Counted from the stretch's first letter, positions 24,130 through 32,957 are shown. The stretch is 64,000 bases of DNA from an uncultured Acidobacteriaceae bacterium (GCA_903849645.1 CAINJJ010000037.1:1-64000), one strand, 5' to 3'. Translations and numbers: made by a program. Notes: generated by a model from the letters alone, not told the origin.

Positions 24130-24636
24130 ATGGGCGCGTCGGAGAAAATCACGTTGTTGGGGAGAGCTGCCGTCGTTGAGGGGCTCCCGGAAAACCCCGC
24201 GGTCAAGGCCGTCCTGGCCTGGAAGCCTGAGGCCCTGGTGGACGCCAGGTTTGATCGCGAGGAATTAACCCTCACCATTGCTCCTGAAGAGATTCGCGCC
24301 GCGGCGGCCACTGTGCAGGCAGCCGGGTACAACTTTTTCGAGGACATGACCGCCGTTGACTGGCTCCCGTCGACACCCCGCTTTCAGTTGAGCTACCACC
24401 TGCTCTCCCATGGGTTCAAGGACCGGCTCCGCCTGCGGGTTCTGGTGGATGGCGAGTCGCCCTCCGTGGAGTCCATTACCGACGTCTGGCCCTCGGCCAA
24501 CTTTTACGAGCGCGAAGTCTTCGATCTGTTCGGCATCCGCTTTGACGGCCACCCCAATCTGCGCCGCATCATGATGCCCGACGACTGGGAAGGCAACCCG
24601 CTGCGCAAGGACTATCCGGTGGAGGGGTACCGCTAA
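24130..24636 (+). CDS. nuoC: NADH-quinone oxidoreductase subunit C
   Basis: 168 residues. The 30-kDa subunit signature is clear: FFEDMTAVDWL, then SITDVWPSANFYEREVFDLFGIRFDGHPNLRRIMMPDDWEGNPLRKDYP with the usual acidic and glycine positions. NuoC sits in the peripheral arm with NuoD and NuoB. The first 55 residues are variable. It abuts nuoD directly (stop TAA, then ATG). Confidence 0.96.
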   Translation: MGASEKITLLGRAAVVEGLPENPAVKAVLAWKPEALVDARFDREELTLTIAPEEIRAAAATVQAAGYNFFEDMTAVDWLPSTPRFQLSYHLLSHGFKDRLRLRVLVDGESPSVESITDVWPSANFYEREVFDLFGIRFDGHPNLRRIMMPDDWEGNPLRKDYPVEGYR

Positions 24637-25857
24637 ATGACAGAAACCATTGGCACGCCCATCCTCCAGGCTCCCGCCGCAGAAGGCGCGCGAGACCAGC
24701 ACATGGTCATCAATCTCGGCCCCCAGCACCCCTCCATGCACGGGGTTCTGCGCCTTGTGGCTGAAATTGACGGCGAGATCATCGTCCGTCTGTATCCTGA
24801 GATCGGCTACCTGCACACGGGCATCGAGAAGACCTGCGAGGCCAAGTTTTATCAGCAGGTGGTCCCCCTGACCGACCGGCTCGACTACCTCGGCCCCCTT
24901 TCCAATAACCTGTGTTACTGTCTTGCGGTCGAGAGGCTTCTCGGACTTGAGATTCCCGAGAAGGCCGAATGGATTCGGGTCCTCCTGGCTGAGTTGACCC
25001 GCCTCAACTCCCACCTCATCTGGCTCGGCACCCATGCCATGGACATCGGCGCCCTCACCGTCTTCCTTTATTGCTTCCGCGAACGCGAAGAGATCCTGCG
25101 CATCTTCGAGGGCCTGTCGGGCCAGCGCATGATGACCAGCTACTTCCGCATCGGCGGCCTGGCCATGGATCCGCCGCTGGACTTCTTCGACCGGGTGCAG
25201 GGATTTATCAAGGGATTCCCAGAGAAGATCGACCAGTACTCGAACCTGCTGACCGGCAACCCCATCTTCCGCAGTCGGCTCAAGGGCGTGGGCTACCTGT
25301 CGGCGGCAGACGCCATTGCACTCGGCGTCACGGGTCCCCCGATGCGCGCCTCGGGCGTGGACTTTGACCAGCGCCGTGACCGGCCCTACTCCGGCTACGA
25401 GAAGTTCCAGTTCAAGGTCCCCATCTCCACCGACGGCGACTGCTGGGCGCGTTATGAGGTACGGCTTATCGAGATGCGGGAGAGCGTCAAGATCATCCAG
25501 CAGGCGTTGGACGGAATGCCCGAAGGGCCGATCAAGGCCGACGCGCCCAAGATCGTGCTGCCCGAGCGCGAAAAGATGAAGACCCAGATGGAGTCGCTCA
25601 TCCATCACTTCAAGATCGTCTCCGAGGGGTTTGCCGTGCCCGCCGGCGAAGTTTACCAGGGCATTGAAAGCCCGCGCGGCCAGATGGGCTACTACGTCGT
25701 CTCCGACGGAACGGCCAAGCCCTGGCGCGTGCACTTCCGCAATCCATCCTTCGCCACCCTGCAGGCTCTCGAAGCCATGTGCAAGGGGCGGATGCTGGCT
25801 GATCTGGTGGCCGTCGTCGGGTCCATCGACATTGTTCTGGGAGAGATTGACAGGTAG
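24637..25857 (+). CDS. nuoD: NADH-quinone oxidoreductase subunit D
   Basis: 406 residues of the 49-kDa subunit. Motifs: NLGPQHPSMHGVLRL (quinone-site histidines), GYLHTGIEKTCE, RLDYLGPLSNN, ELTRLNSHLIWLGTHAMDIGA and ESPRGQMGYYVVSDG. NuoD forms the quinone pocket against NuoB's N2 cluster; NuoB is not encoded nearby. A short heptad repeat starts immediately after the stop codon. Confidence 0.97.
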   Translation: MTETIGTPILQAPAAEGARDQHMVINLGPQHPSMHGVLRLVAEIDGEIIVRLYPEIGYLHTGIEKTCEAKFYQQVVPLTDRLDYLGPLSNNLCYCLAVERLLGLEIPEKAEWIRVLLAELTRLNSHLIWLGTHAMDIGALTVFLYCFREREEILRIFEGLSGQRMMTSYFRIGGLAMDPPLDFFDRVQGFIKGFPEKIDQYSNLLTGNPIFRSRLKGVGYLSAADAIALGVTGPPMRASGVDFDQRRDRPYSGYEKFQFKVPISTDGDCWARYEVRLIEMRESVKIIQQALDGMPEGPIKADAPKIVLPEREKMKTQMESLIHHFKIVSEGFAVPAGEVYQGIESPRGQMGYYVVSDGTAKPWRVHFRNPSFATLQALEAMCKGRMLADLVAVVGSIDIVLGEIDR

Positions 25858-25885
25858 GGCTCAGCGATCAGGGGTCAGGGATCAG
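25858..25885 (+). repeat. Four-unit heptanucleotide array after nuoD
   Basis: Four phased 7-base units, each ending TCAG (ending positions 25864, 25871, 25878, 25885), begin at the base after the nuoD TAG. The RNA-sense reading TAGGGctcag parallels the TAGGG beginning of the flgH-flgI array, where units are also seven bases and abut a TAG stop. Confidence 0.65.
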
Positions 25886-25954
25886 AGCGCGAATCAAGTA
25901 GCGTAGATAGCGGTACACAACAAAAATGGGGTTTAGCCGCTGAGAGAGCGTGGA

Positions 25955-26299
25955 TTGAAGGAGATGGCACTCATCGGCGCTGAAGACCAACTTTGGGGCG
26001 AACTTTGGGTATCACTGGCTTCCCTGCTCCGCAGCTATACCGCGGTGCATGGGCTCAACGGCAACCGGCAGGCGCTGGTGGAGTTGGGCGAAGAGATAAT
26101 TCTGGTGCGCCACGGCGACGACTGGCTCAAGCTGAGCCGCACCGGTGCAAGGATCGACTGGCGGCGCGCCGATGGTTCAAGCGGGCTGCTGGAGTTTACC
26201 GAAGCTGGCCGCCTGCGGCCGGTTTCCGCTGAGGAAGCACCACAAGAGGAAGAAATGGACATGATGGCCGAAGCGTGGGCGAGGGAGTTGATGCTGTGA
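25955..26299 (+). CDS. Unknown 114-codon gene inside nuo operon
   Basis: 114 residues (TTG start at 25955; an ATG at 25964 is the alternative). Sequence is protein-like: LWGELWVSLASLLRSYTAVHGL, EEIILVRHGDDWLKLSR, then an acidic tail ending MMAEAWARELML. No Cys and no membrane segment. Its stop overlaps the nuoE GTG start by 4 bases, which argues for a real co-translated gene. I do not recognise the family; an accessory or assembly role in complex I is only suggested by place. Confidence 0.7.
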   Translation: MKEMALIGAEDQLWGELWVSLASLLRSYTAVHGLNGNRQALVELGEEIILVRHGDDWLKLSRTGARIDWRRADGSSGLLEFTEAGRLRPVSAEEAPQEEEMDMMAEAWARELML

Positions 26300-26811
26300 G
26301 TCCAGAAACCATGAGCGTCTTTTCGCCCCAACTGGCGGCGCGTTTCGATGCGCTGGTGGCCAAGTACCCCCTGCGCCGCTCGGCGCTGGTCCCCATGCTC
26401 CTTTACGCGCAGGACGAAGTCGGCTACCTCTCCGACGCCGTGCTGGCTGAGGTGGCTGAGCGCATCGGCATCACCGAGTTGGATGTGCGCAATGTGGCCA
26501 CCTACTACTCCATGCTGCGCTTCAAGCCCGCCGGCAAGTACAACGTGCAGGTCTGCACCAACATCAGTTGCATGCTCCGCGGCGGCTACGAGATTCTCGA
26601 GCGCTTCCAGGACGAGTTGCACATTGGGCACAAGGGCGTCACCGCCGACGGCCAGTTCTCGCTTGAAGAGGTGGAGTGCATCGGAGCCTGCTGCTGGGCG
26701 CCGGCCATCCAGGTCAACTACGACTTCCACGATGAATTGACTCCCGAGCAGGTGCCCGGCATCCTGGCCGGCTACCGCGCAAAGGCGGAAGGGAAGGTCG
26801 CCGATGCCTAG
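26296..26811 (+). CDS. nuoE: NADH-quinone oxidoreductase subunit E
   Basis: 171 residues from the GTG at 26296, chosen for the GTGA overlap with the previous stop; an upstream GTG (26275) or the ATG at 26311 are alternatives. The [2Fe-2S] N1a ligands are present: C87-x4-C92 (QVCTNISCM) and C128-x3-C132 (VECIGACC). The thioredoxin-like fold motif NVATYYSMLRFKPAGKYN precedes them. NuoE works with NuoF and NuoG in NADH dehydrogenation. It overlaps nuoF by 8 bases. Confidence 0.95.
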   Translation: MSPETMSVFSPQLAARFDALVAKYPLRRSALVPMLLYAQDEVGYLSDAVLAEVAERIGITELDVRNVATYYSMLRFKPAGKYNVQVCTNISCMLRGGYEILERFQDELHIGHKGVTADGQFSLEEVECIGACCWAPAIQVNYDFHDELTPEQVPGILAGYRAKAEGKVADA

Positions 26812-28111
26812 GCTGGTCTCGCATCCCGATGAAGTGAAGATTGTCACCCGGCGGTTCGGCCTGGGCGCGGCCAACATCGACCGCTACGTCGAGCTGGGCG
26901 GCTACGAGTCCGCAAAGAAGTGCCTGGAACAGGGCCCCGAGTGGATCATCAACGAGATGAAGGCCTCCAACCTCCGCGGACGCGGCGGCGCGGGCTTCCC
27001 CACCGGCATGAAGTGGTCCTTCGTCCCCAAGCAGAGCGCCAAGCCCAAGTACGTGCTGGTCAACGGCGACGAGAGCGAGCCGGGCACCTGCAAGGATCAC
27101 CTGATCTTTCTCCATGACCCGCACGCGGTCATTGAAGGCACCATCATCGCCGGCCTCGCCATCGGCTCCAAACTCGGCTTCATCTACCTGCGCGGCGAGT
27201 ACCGCTACCTGCTGGAGATCATGGAAAAGGCCGTGGCCGACGCCTATGCCAAGGGCTACCTGGGCAAGAACATCTTCGGCTCCGATACCGAGTTTCAGAT
27301 CATCACGCAGTCGGGCGCGGGCGCCTATGAAGTGGGTGAAGAGTCCGCCCTGATGGAGTCGCTTGAAGGCAAACGCGGCGTGCCCCGCATCAAGCCTCCG
27401 TTCCCGGCCGTTGTCGGCCTCTATGGCGGCCCCACGGTGATCAACAACGCCGAGACCATCGCCACGGTTCCGCATGTGATCGCCATGGGCGCCGCGGCCT
27501 ATGCCGAAGTGGGCTCGCCCCGCAACGGCGGCACGCGTCTCTTTGGCGTCAGCGGCCATGTGGAGCGCCCCGGCGTCTATGAGCTGCCCATGGGCTACAA
27601 CTTGAAGAAGATCATCTACGAGGTCGCCGGCGGAGTGCGCGGCGGACGCGGCCTGAAGGCTGTGGTTCCCGGCGGCTCCTCGACCCCGGTGCTGCTGCCC
27701 AACGAAATCGATATCGGCATGGACTTTGACCAGGTGGGCAAGGCGGGCTCTATGCTCGGCTCCGGCGGCGTCGTGGTCATCGACGACCAGACCTGCATCG
27801 TCGAGTTTGCCCTGCGCACCATCAGCTTTTATCAGCATGAGAGCTGCGGCTGGTGCATTCCCTGCCGCGAAGGAACCGACTGGCTCAAGAAGTCGCTCAC
27901 GCGCTTCCACGCCGGGTTCGGCTCCATGAAGGACATCGACAACATTCAGTACATTGCGGAGAACATGATGGGCCGGACCTTCTGCCCGCTCGGCGATGCC
28001 GCGGCCATGCCCACGCTGGGCTTTGTGAAGAAGTTCCGCAAAGAGTTTGAGGACCACCTGGACGGGAAGCCTTGCCCGTTCGCAAAGCACGTGGATTTGG
28101 CGGTAGTTTGA
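26804..28111 (+). CDS. nuoF: NADH-quinone oxidoreductase subunit F
   Basis: 435 residues of the 51-kDa NADH/FMN subunit. RGRGGAGFPTGMKWSF binds NADH, VLVNGDESEPGTCKDH and GAGAYEVGEESALMESLEGKRG bind FMN, and ESCGWCIPCREG plus a later FCPLGDAA cysteine hold the N3 [4Fe-4S] cluster. It accepts hydride from NADH. Downstream, nuoG is displaced by a hicAB pair. Confidence 0.97.
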   Translation: MPRLVSHPDEVKIVTRRFGLGAANIDRYVELGGYESAKKCLEQGPEWIINEMKASNLRGRGGAGFPTGMKWSFVPKQSAKPKYVLVNGDESEPGTCKDHLIFLHDPHAVIEGTIIAGLAIGSKLGFIYLRGEYRYLLEIMEKAVADAYAKGYLGKNIFGSDTEFQIITQSGAGAYEVGEESALMESLEGKRGVPRIKPPFPAVVGLYGGPTVINNAETIATVPHVIAMGAAAYAEVGSPRNGGTRLFGVSGHVERPGVYELPMGYNLKKIIYEVAGGVRGGRGLKAVVPGGSSTPVLLPNEIDIGMDFDQVGKAGSMLGSGGVVVIDDQTCIVEFALRTISFYQHESCGWCIPCREGTDWLKKSLTRFHAGFGSMKDIDNIQYIAENMMGRTFCPLGDAAAMPTLGFVKKFRKEFEDHLDGKPCPFAKHVDLAVV

Positions 28112-28149
28112 GGTAGAGCCGGCCACAAGCATCTTGAATCGGGGATCAG

Positions 28150-28335
28150 GTGAAGGCAAGAGAGATCGTCCGGATTCTGGAGCAGGATGGCTGGTATTTT
28201 CACTCGCAAAAGGGAAGTCACGCGCAGTACAAACACGCTGTAAAGCCGGGACGGGTCACGGTTCCAATACACGCCAGCAAGGATCTGTCGAAGTCCGACA
28301 TTCACAGTATCCTTAAACAAGCGGGGTTGAAATGA
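28150..28335 (+). CDS. hicA: HicA-family mRNA interferase toxin
   Basis: 61 residues, GTG start. The dsRNA-binding-like HicA fold is clear: MKAREIVRILEQDGWYF, catalytic H24 in QKGSHAQYKH, then VTVPIHASKDLSKSDIHSILKQAGL. HicA cleaves mRNA when free of HicB. It starts 38 bases after nuoF and overlaps hicB by 4 bases; no separate promoter is obvious, so it probably rides the nuo transcript. Confidence 0.93.
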   Translation: MKAREIVRILEQDGWYFHSQKGSHAQYKHAVKPGRVTVPIHASKDLSKSDIHSILKQAGLK

Positions 28336-28640
28336 CGAAACGCTATCTGGTTGTCTACGCAAAGAACAAAGGCAGCAACTTTTCTGGTCACGCTCCCGAC
28401 GTGCCCGGTTGCGTTTCGGCCGGCGACACCCTCGAAGAAATGAACGCGATGATGCGCGAAGCTCTCGAATTCCACTTCGAAGGGATGCTGGAAGATGGCG
28501 CAACGATCCCAGAACCTACGACAATGAACGTAGACCTCAAGGGAGAAGATTTCGATGAAGTCGAATACTTCATCGCTCAGCAACTTGAAGTGACAGTTCC
28601 GGCTCACAAGCAGACCAGCGAATCCGTTCGCGCCGCATAG
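28332..28640 (+). CDS. hicB: HicB-family antitoxin
   Basis: 102 residues. The HicB partial RNase-H fold is seen in YLVVYAKNKGSNFSGHAPDVPGCVSAGDTLEEMNAMMREALEFHFEGMLEDG; the C-terminal 30 residues lack a clear helix-turn-helix, so autoregulation may be weak or use another fold. It neutralises HicA. Its stop is 6 bases before the nuoG start, leaving the pair seamlessly inside the operon. Confidence 0.92.
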   Translation: MTKRYLVVYAKNKGSNFSGHAPDVPGCVSAGDTLEEMNAMMREALEFHFEGMLEDGATIPEPTTMNVDLKGEDFDEVEYFIAQQLEVTVPAHKQTSESVRAA

Positions 28641-28646
28641 GAAGAC

Positions 28647-30971
28647 ATGGCAGACGTAACCTTCATAGTTGATGGAAAGAAGCTCACGGCTCCCGCGGGG
28701 ACGCTGCTGATTGACGCCTGCCGCAAGGCGGGCATCGATATTCCGGCCTTCTGTTATTACCCCGGCCTCAGCCTGCAGGCGGCCTGCCGCATGTGCGTTG
28801 TGCGCCAGGAGAAGGTGCCCAAGCTGCAGACGGCCTGCACCACCACCGTGGCCGAGGGCCAGGTGTTTGTCACCGAGTCGGCAGAGATTGCGCAGGCGCG
28901 CAAGGCCACCCTGCAACTGCTCTTGGGCAACCATCCCCTCGATTGCCCTGTCTGCGACGCCGGCGGAGAGTGCGAACTGCAGGACATGACCTTCAAGTAC
29001 GGCGCGGGCGAGAGCCTCTACGCCGAGGCCAAACAACATAGAGAGGAACAGCAGTGGTCCCCGGCCGTCTACTATGACCGCCCCCGTTGCATCCTCTGTT
29101 ACCGCTGCGTCCGCGTGTGCGGCGAGGGCATGGACGTATGGGCTCTCGGCGTACAGAACCGCGGCGCGCGCGCGGTCATCGCGCCCAATGGTGGCGACCA
29201 GCTCGACTGCGAGCAGTGCGGCATGTGCATCGACATCTGCCCGGTAGGCGCCCTGACCTCCGGCAGCTACCGCTACAAGACTCGCCCCTGGGAGATGAAT
29301 CACGTCTCGACCGTCTGCACCCACTGCGCCGACGGCTGCAAGGTCACGCTGGGCGTGCGCCAGACCATCGACGGGGCTGAGATTGTCCGCGCCGACAACC
29401 GCGACAAGAGCGGTATCAACGGCGACTTTCTCTGCGCCAAGGGCCGCTTCGGCTTCGACTTTGTCGACAGCCCGGAACGGGTTACCAGGCCGCTGGTTCG
29501 CAACGCGGCTGGCAAGCTTGAAGAAGCCACCTGGGACCAGGCATTGCGCCTGGCCGCCGCCAAGCTGAAGGAAGTGCGCGACAGCAAGGGCGGCGCAGCC
29601 ATCGGCGTGGTGGGCTCCAACCAGACCACCAACGAGGAGAACTACCTGCTGCAGAAGTTCGCGCGGACCGTGCTCCAGACCAACAACATCGACCACGAGC
29701 GGACCGCCGACTTCGCGGCCTTTGCCCGCGCGCTCGCCGGCAACAAGAGCAAGAGCGCCAGCCTGCGCGACACGGCGACCGCCCCGGCGATTCTGCTGGT
29801 GGGCGGCAATGCGACTGAAGAGCATCCCCTGCTGGCCTGGAACCTGCGCACCAATGTACGGCTCAACCGCGCCCGGCTCTTTGTGGCCAACACCGTTGCC
29901 ATCAAGCTCGAGCGCCAGGCCAAGTCCACGCTGCGCTTGCCCGCGGATGGCTACTCTGCCTTGGCCGGCTATCTCGGCGGCAGCGATGCAATCCTCGACA
30001 ACGCCGCCTTCCGCGAAGCCGTACTCGCCGAGGAGTCGCTGCTCGTCGTGCTGAGCGCGGAGCTCAGCGGCGCGCAAATCGCCGAAATCGCGGCCTGGGG
30101 TTTGCAGCGCGGCAACGTGAAATTCGCCCTGCTGGGCGGGCTGGCCAACTCCCGCGGCGCGACCGACATGGGCCTGCTGCCTGACCTGTTGCCCGGCTAT
30201 GTGCCGGTCAACGCCCCCGCGGCATTCGCCGAGTACACAAACCTTCCCGCCGCCCCCGGCAAGCCGCTCGCGGAGATTTTTGCTGCCGCGGGCGCCGGCC
30301 AACTGGGCGCGCTGCTGGTGGTGGGCTCGGACCCCGTTGCCAAACTGGCCATCTCCCCGGCGGCACTCAAGAACAGCTTTGTCATCGTGCAGGATATCTT
30401 TCTCTCCCAGACCGCGGCTCTAGCCGATGTGGTCTTCCCTGCTGCCAGCCTGTATGAAAAGACAGGCACGGTGACCAACACCTACGGCGACCTGCAACTG
30501 GCCCGCAAGGCGGCCGACCGCGCGGGCGTCAAGCCGGACTTCGAGATTCTGGTCCGGCTGGCCGGCGCCATGGGAGTGGATGTCAAAACACTGGTGCCTT
30601 TCGGCAAGGCGGGCGTCACAGCCGACCTTGGCCAGTCGCGGGGCGCGCAGGCAGGCGAGGCCGACCGGCACGCAGTCTGGCTCTCGGCCAACAATCTTGA
30701 GCCCAAGCTGAGCCCGTTTGATCCCCTTGCCGTCCTCGACGAGATCGAGAGGCTGGTGCCGGGTTACGCTCTGGACCGGGCCAATCTCCTCGGCGGCAAC
30801 GATGTACCCACCGAGCCGGGCTTTGTCCCGGTTGCCACACTCACACCCAGCGGGACTATTGTTCCCTCTCACGACACCTTGTTTACCTCCGGAACGCTTG
30901 GGCTGCACAGCCCCGCGCTCCAGCAACTCGAAAAGCACCAGTCGCATGAATCGGCAGTCGTAGCGGACTGA
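28647..30971 (+). CDS. nuoG: NADH-quinone oxidoreductase subunit G
   Basis: 774 residues. The N-terminal [2Fe-2S] region (CYYPGLSLQAACRMC), the His/Cys cluster region CPVCDAGGECELQD, and two [4Fe-4S] sets (RCILCYRCVRVC; CEQCGMCIDICPVGAL) are present. A further set, CTHCADGC followed by FLCAKGRFG, matches the extra N7 cluster of some bacterial NuoG. The remainder is a molybdopterin-oxidoreductase-like domain. It carries electrons from NuoF to NuoI; nuoI is missing from the window. Confidence 0.96.
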   Translation: MADVTFIVDGKKLTAPAGTLLIDACRKAGIDIPAFCYYPGLSLQAACRMCVVRQEKVPKLQTACTTTVAEGQVFVTESAEIAQARKATLQLLLGNHPLDCPVCDAGGECELQDMTFKYGAGESLYAEAKQHREEQQWSPAVYYDRPRCILCYRCVRVCGEGMDVWALGVQNRGARAVIAPNGGDQLDCEQCGMCIDICPVGALTSGSYRYKTRPWEMNHVSTVCTHCADGCKVTLGVRQTIDGAEIVRADNRDKSGINGDFLCAKGRFGFDFVDSPERVTRPLVRNAAGKLEEATWDQALRLAAAKLKEVRDSKGGAAIGVVGSNQTTNEENYLLQKFARTVLQTNNIDHERTADFAAFARALAGNKSKSASLRDTATAPAILLVGGNATEEHPLLAWNLRTNVRLNRARLFVANTVAIKLERQAKSTLRLPADGYSALAGYLGGSDAILDNAAFREAVLAEESLLVVLSAELSGAQIAEIAAWGLQRGNVKFALLGGLANSRGATDMGLLPDLLPGYVPVNAPAAFAEYTNLPAAPGKPLAEIFAAAGAGQLGALLVVGSDPVAKLAISPAALKNSFVIVQDIFLSQTAALADVVFPAASLYEKTGTVTNTYGDLQLARKAADRAGVKPDFEILVRLAGAMGVDVKTLVPFGKAGVTADLGQSRGAQAGEADRHAVWLSANNLEPKLSPFDPLAVLDEIERLVPGYALDRANLLGGNDVPTEPGFVPVATLTPSGTIVPSHDTLFTSGTLGLHSPALQQLEKHQSHESAVVAD

Positions 30972-30995
30972 AAGAAGACAAGAGGCTGAAGACCA

Positions 30996-32042
30996 GTGAC
31001 GATATTGCAGTTTTTCCTGTGGAGCCTGCTCAAGGTAGCCGTGGTGACCGTGGTGATGCTCATGGGCATCGCCTACACCGTGCTGCTGGAGCGCAAGCTG
31101 GTGGGCCGCATCCAGAACCGCTGGGGACCCAACCGCGTGGGACCATTCGGCCTGCTGCAGCCGCTGGTGGACGGCGCCAAGTCCTTCCTCAAGGAAGACC
31201 TCATTCCCTCCAGCGTCAACAAGCCGCTCTATCTGCTGGCCCCCATCATCTCCCTGGGCTGCGCGCTTATCTCGATTGCGGTGGTGCCCTTCGGCGACCC
31301 CGCCATAGGCCCCGGCGGCATGCACCTGTTCCAGATCTCCGATGTCAACATCGGCCTGCTGGTAATGCTGGGCATCACTTCCATCGGCGTCTACGGCATC
31401 GCCCTGGCCGGCTGGTCTTCCAACAACAAGTATTCGCTGCTGGGCTCGCTGCGCTCTTCCGCGCAACTGGTCAGCTATGAGCTGGCGCTGGGCCTTTCGC
31501 TGGTCGGCGTGGTGCTGCGCGCCGGTTCGCTCAACCTGCGCGTCATTGTGGAGCAGCAGGCCAGCAACGGCATCCTCTCGTGGAACATCCTGGGCGGCTT
31601 CCAGTTTGTGGCCTTCTTCATCTACCTGATGGCCGCCTACGCTGAGACCAACCGCTCGCCCTTCGATCTGCCGGAGGCCGAGAGCGAGCTGGCAGGCGGC
31701 TACAACATCGAGTACAGCTCGATGAAGTTCGCCATGTTCTTCATGGCCGAATACGGCAACATGATCACAGTTGGCTGCGTGGCCACCATGCTGTTTCTCG
31801 GGGGATGGACCAGCCCCTTCGGCAACCTGATTCCGCTGCCCGACAACATTCTTGTGCACGCTCTTGTTCCCATCTTCTGGTTTGTGCTCAAGGTCTTTTC
31901 GTTCCTGTTTCTCTATGTGTGGGTGCGCGGCACGCTGCCCCGCTTCCGCTATGACCAGCTGATGAACTTCGGATGGCGATTCCTGCTGCCGTTGGCCATG
32001 TTGAACATTGTGGCCACCAGCCTTTGGCTTGTGAATCGCTGA
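30996..32042 (+). CDS. nuoH: NADH-quinone oxidoreductase subunit H
   Basis: 348 residues, eight membrane segments. Family motifs: LLERKLVGRIQNRWGPNRVGPFGLLQPLVDGAKSFLKED, EVDxR-like loop, YAETNRSPFDLPEAESELAGGYNIEYSSMKF and WVRGTLPRFRYDQLM. NuoH shapes the quinone tunnel and joins the arms. nuoI normally follows, but here the operon runs into two hairpins and a 12.5-kb insertion. Confidence 0.97.
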   Translation: MTILQFFLWSLLKVAVVTVVMLMGIAYTVLLERKLVGRIQNRWGPNRVGPFGLLQPLVDGAKSFLKEDLIPSSVNKPLYLLAPIISLGCALISIAVVPFGDPAIGPGGMHLFQISDVNIGLLVMLGITSIGVYGIALAGWSSNNKYSLLGSLRSSAQLVSYELALGLSLVGVVLRAGSLNLRVIVEQQASNGILSWNILGGFQFVAFFIYLMAAYAETNRSPFDLPEAESELAGGYNIEYSSMKFAMFFMAEYGNMITVGCVATMLFLGGWTSPFGNLIPLPDNILVHALVPIFWFVLKVFSFLFLYVWVRGTLPRFRYDQLMNFGWRFLLPLAMLNIVATSLWLVNR

Positions 32043-32064
32043 TTTGCAATCGGGAGGGATTTTC

Positions 32065-32095
32065 GGGAGCAGGACTGCCTGCTCCTCTCTCCTTC
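32065..32095 (+). terminator. Terminator-like hairpin after nuoH
   Basis: GGAGCAGG (32066-32073), a 4-base loop, and CCTGCTCC (32078-32085) form a perfect 8-bp stem followed by a pyrimidine-rich stretch. A second 8-bp GC-rich stem (32108-32115 with 32122-32129) follows. Together they probably end the first nuo half. Confidence 0.6.
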
Positions 32096-32330
32096 CCCCC
32101 CAAACCGGCCGGCTGCATTTCCAGCCGGCTCTTGTCCCGATGGGTCGGAACAATGCACATGAAGATGTCTGGCACCTTTACAATCAGTAACTTGATTAGA
32201 ATCAGCTGTACAGAACTTCGACAAAACGGCTAAATAGAGTCAAATGACGAATCGGTTCTACAATTCTTCCACAGTTTTCAGCAGACACAGAAAGGCCCTT
32301 GGGCATCCCTGGGCCGTTTCATTCTGAAGC

Positions 32331-32486
32331 CTAATCTCCGGCTGTGAGCGCGCGGCGGGGATCCAGTTTCCGCACCAAAACAATCACGCAGGCAGCCACG
32401 AACGGTACGCCAATCGCGACCGCGCCGGCGGCTAGAATGATTGCTCCGGCGACCAGTACTGCCGCGCTGCCAATCAGCTTCGTCAT
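32331..32486 (-). CDS. Possible 51-residue membrane protein
   Basis: A short frame with ATG at 32486 and TAG at 32331. It encodes MTKLIGSAAVLVAGA followed by a long hydrophobic stretch (residues 5-38, one or two membrane spans) and a basic RKLDPRRALTAGD tail, the inside-positive layout of small membrane proteins. There is no good ribosome site, so expression is unproven. It lies alone between the nuoH terminator and a plus-strand hypothetical gene. Confidence 0.4.
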   Translation of the reverse strand: MTKLIGSAAVLVAGAIILAAGAVAIGVPFVAACVIVLVRKLDPRRALTAGD

Positions 32487-32548
32487 GGCGACAGGCTATG
32501 AAATCCCCGCCCGTGTTTGACTTACGGCGCCCAAGCCAAACTGTGGGC

Positions 32549-32908
32549 ATGATCAATCTCGATGTCCTCATCTCCGAAGCCCGCGTGAAACTGCACTATG
32601 CCGCGACCAGCCCGGAAGAGGAGGCACACCGCAAGGAAATCGACGAAATGAATGCCTTCCTGCGCGGCCGGATTGGCATCATGGCCGAGGTTGAATTGAA
32701 TCTCAGGGTCACTTGGATGGGGTCGGGCGCGACGGCGGTGATGAGGGGTGGCAGCCGCGTCTTCCATCTTCGCAAGGCCGGGGATGGCAAAAGTTGCCTC
32801 CTCTACGTCGTGGATGACCTGGGCCAGGAACGGGAGATCGCCAGGATCGCAGACGCAGACCCTCACTTTGTGAGCCGCCTCCTGGTGGCCATCGGTGATG
32901 CTGCCTGA
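32549..32908 (+). CDS. Hypothetical protein
   Basis: 119 residues from the ATG at 32549 (MINLDVLISEARVKLHY). A longer frame upstream lacks coding character. The sequence has a charged helix (ATSPEEEAHRKEIDEMNAFLRG) and alternating strands (VELNLRVTWMGSGATAVMRGG, KSCLLYVVDDLG), and no recognised domain. It is followed by a strong hairpin. First gene of the nuo insertion on the plus strand; origin unclear. Confidence 0.5.
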   Translation: MINLDVLISEARVKLHYAATSPEEEAHRKEIDEMNAFLRGRIGIMAEVELNLRVTWMGSGATAVMRGGSRVFHLRKAGDGKSCLLYVVDDLGQEREIARIADADPHFVSRLLVAIGDAA

Positions 32909-32930
32909 TCCAGAGCTGACCAATGCAAAA

Positions 32931-32957
32931 CGGCCCTGAGAATTACCCTCAGGGCCG
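32931..32957. terminator. Bidirectional terminator hairpin
   Basis: CGGCCCTGAG and CTCAGGGCCG form a perfect 10-bp stem with a 7-base loop. On the minus strand it is followed by TTTTG, on the plus strand by CTTCGG. It lies 22 bases after the hypothetical gene and may also stop transcripts from the SDR gene. Confidence 0.65.
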
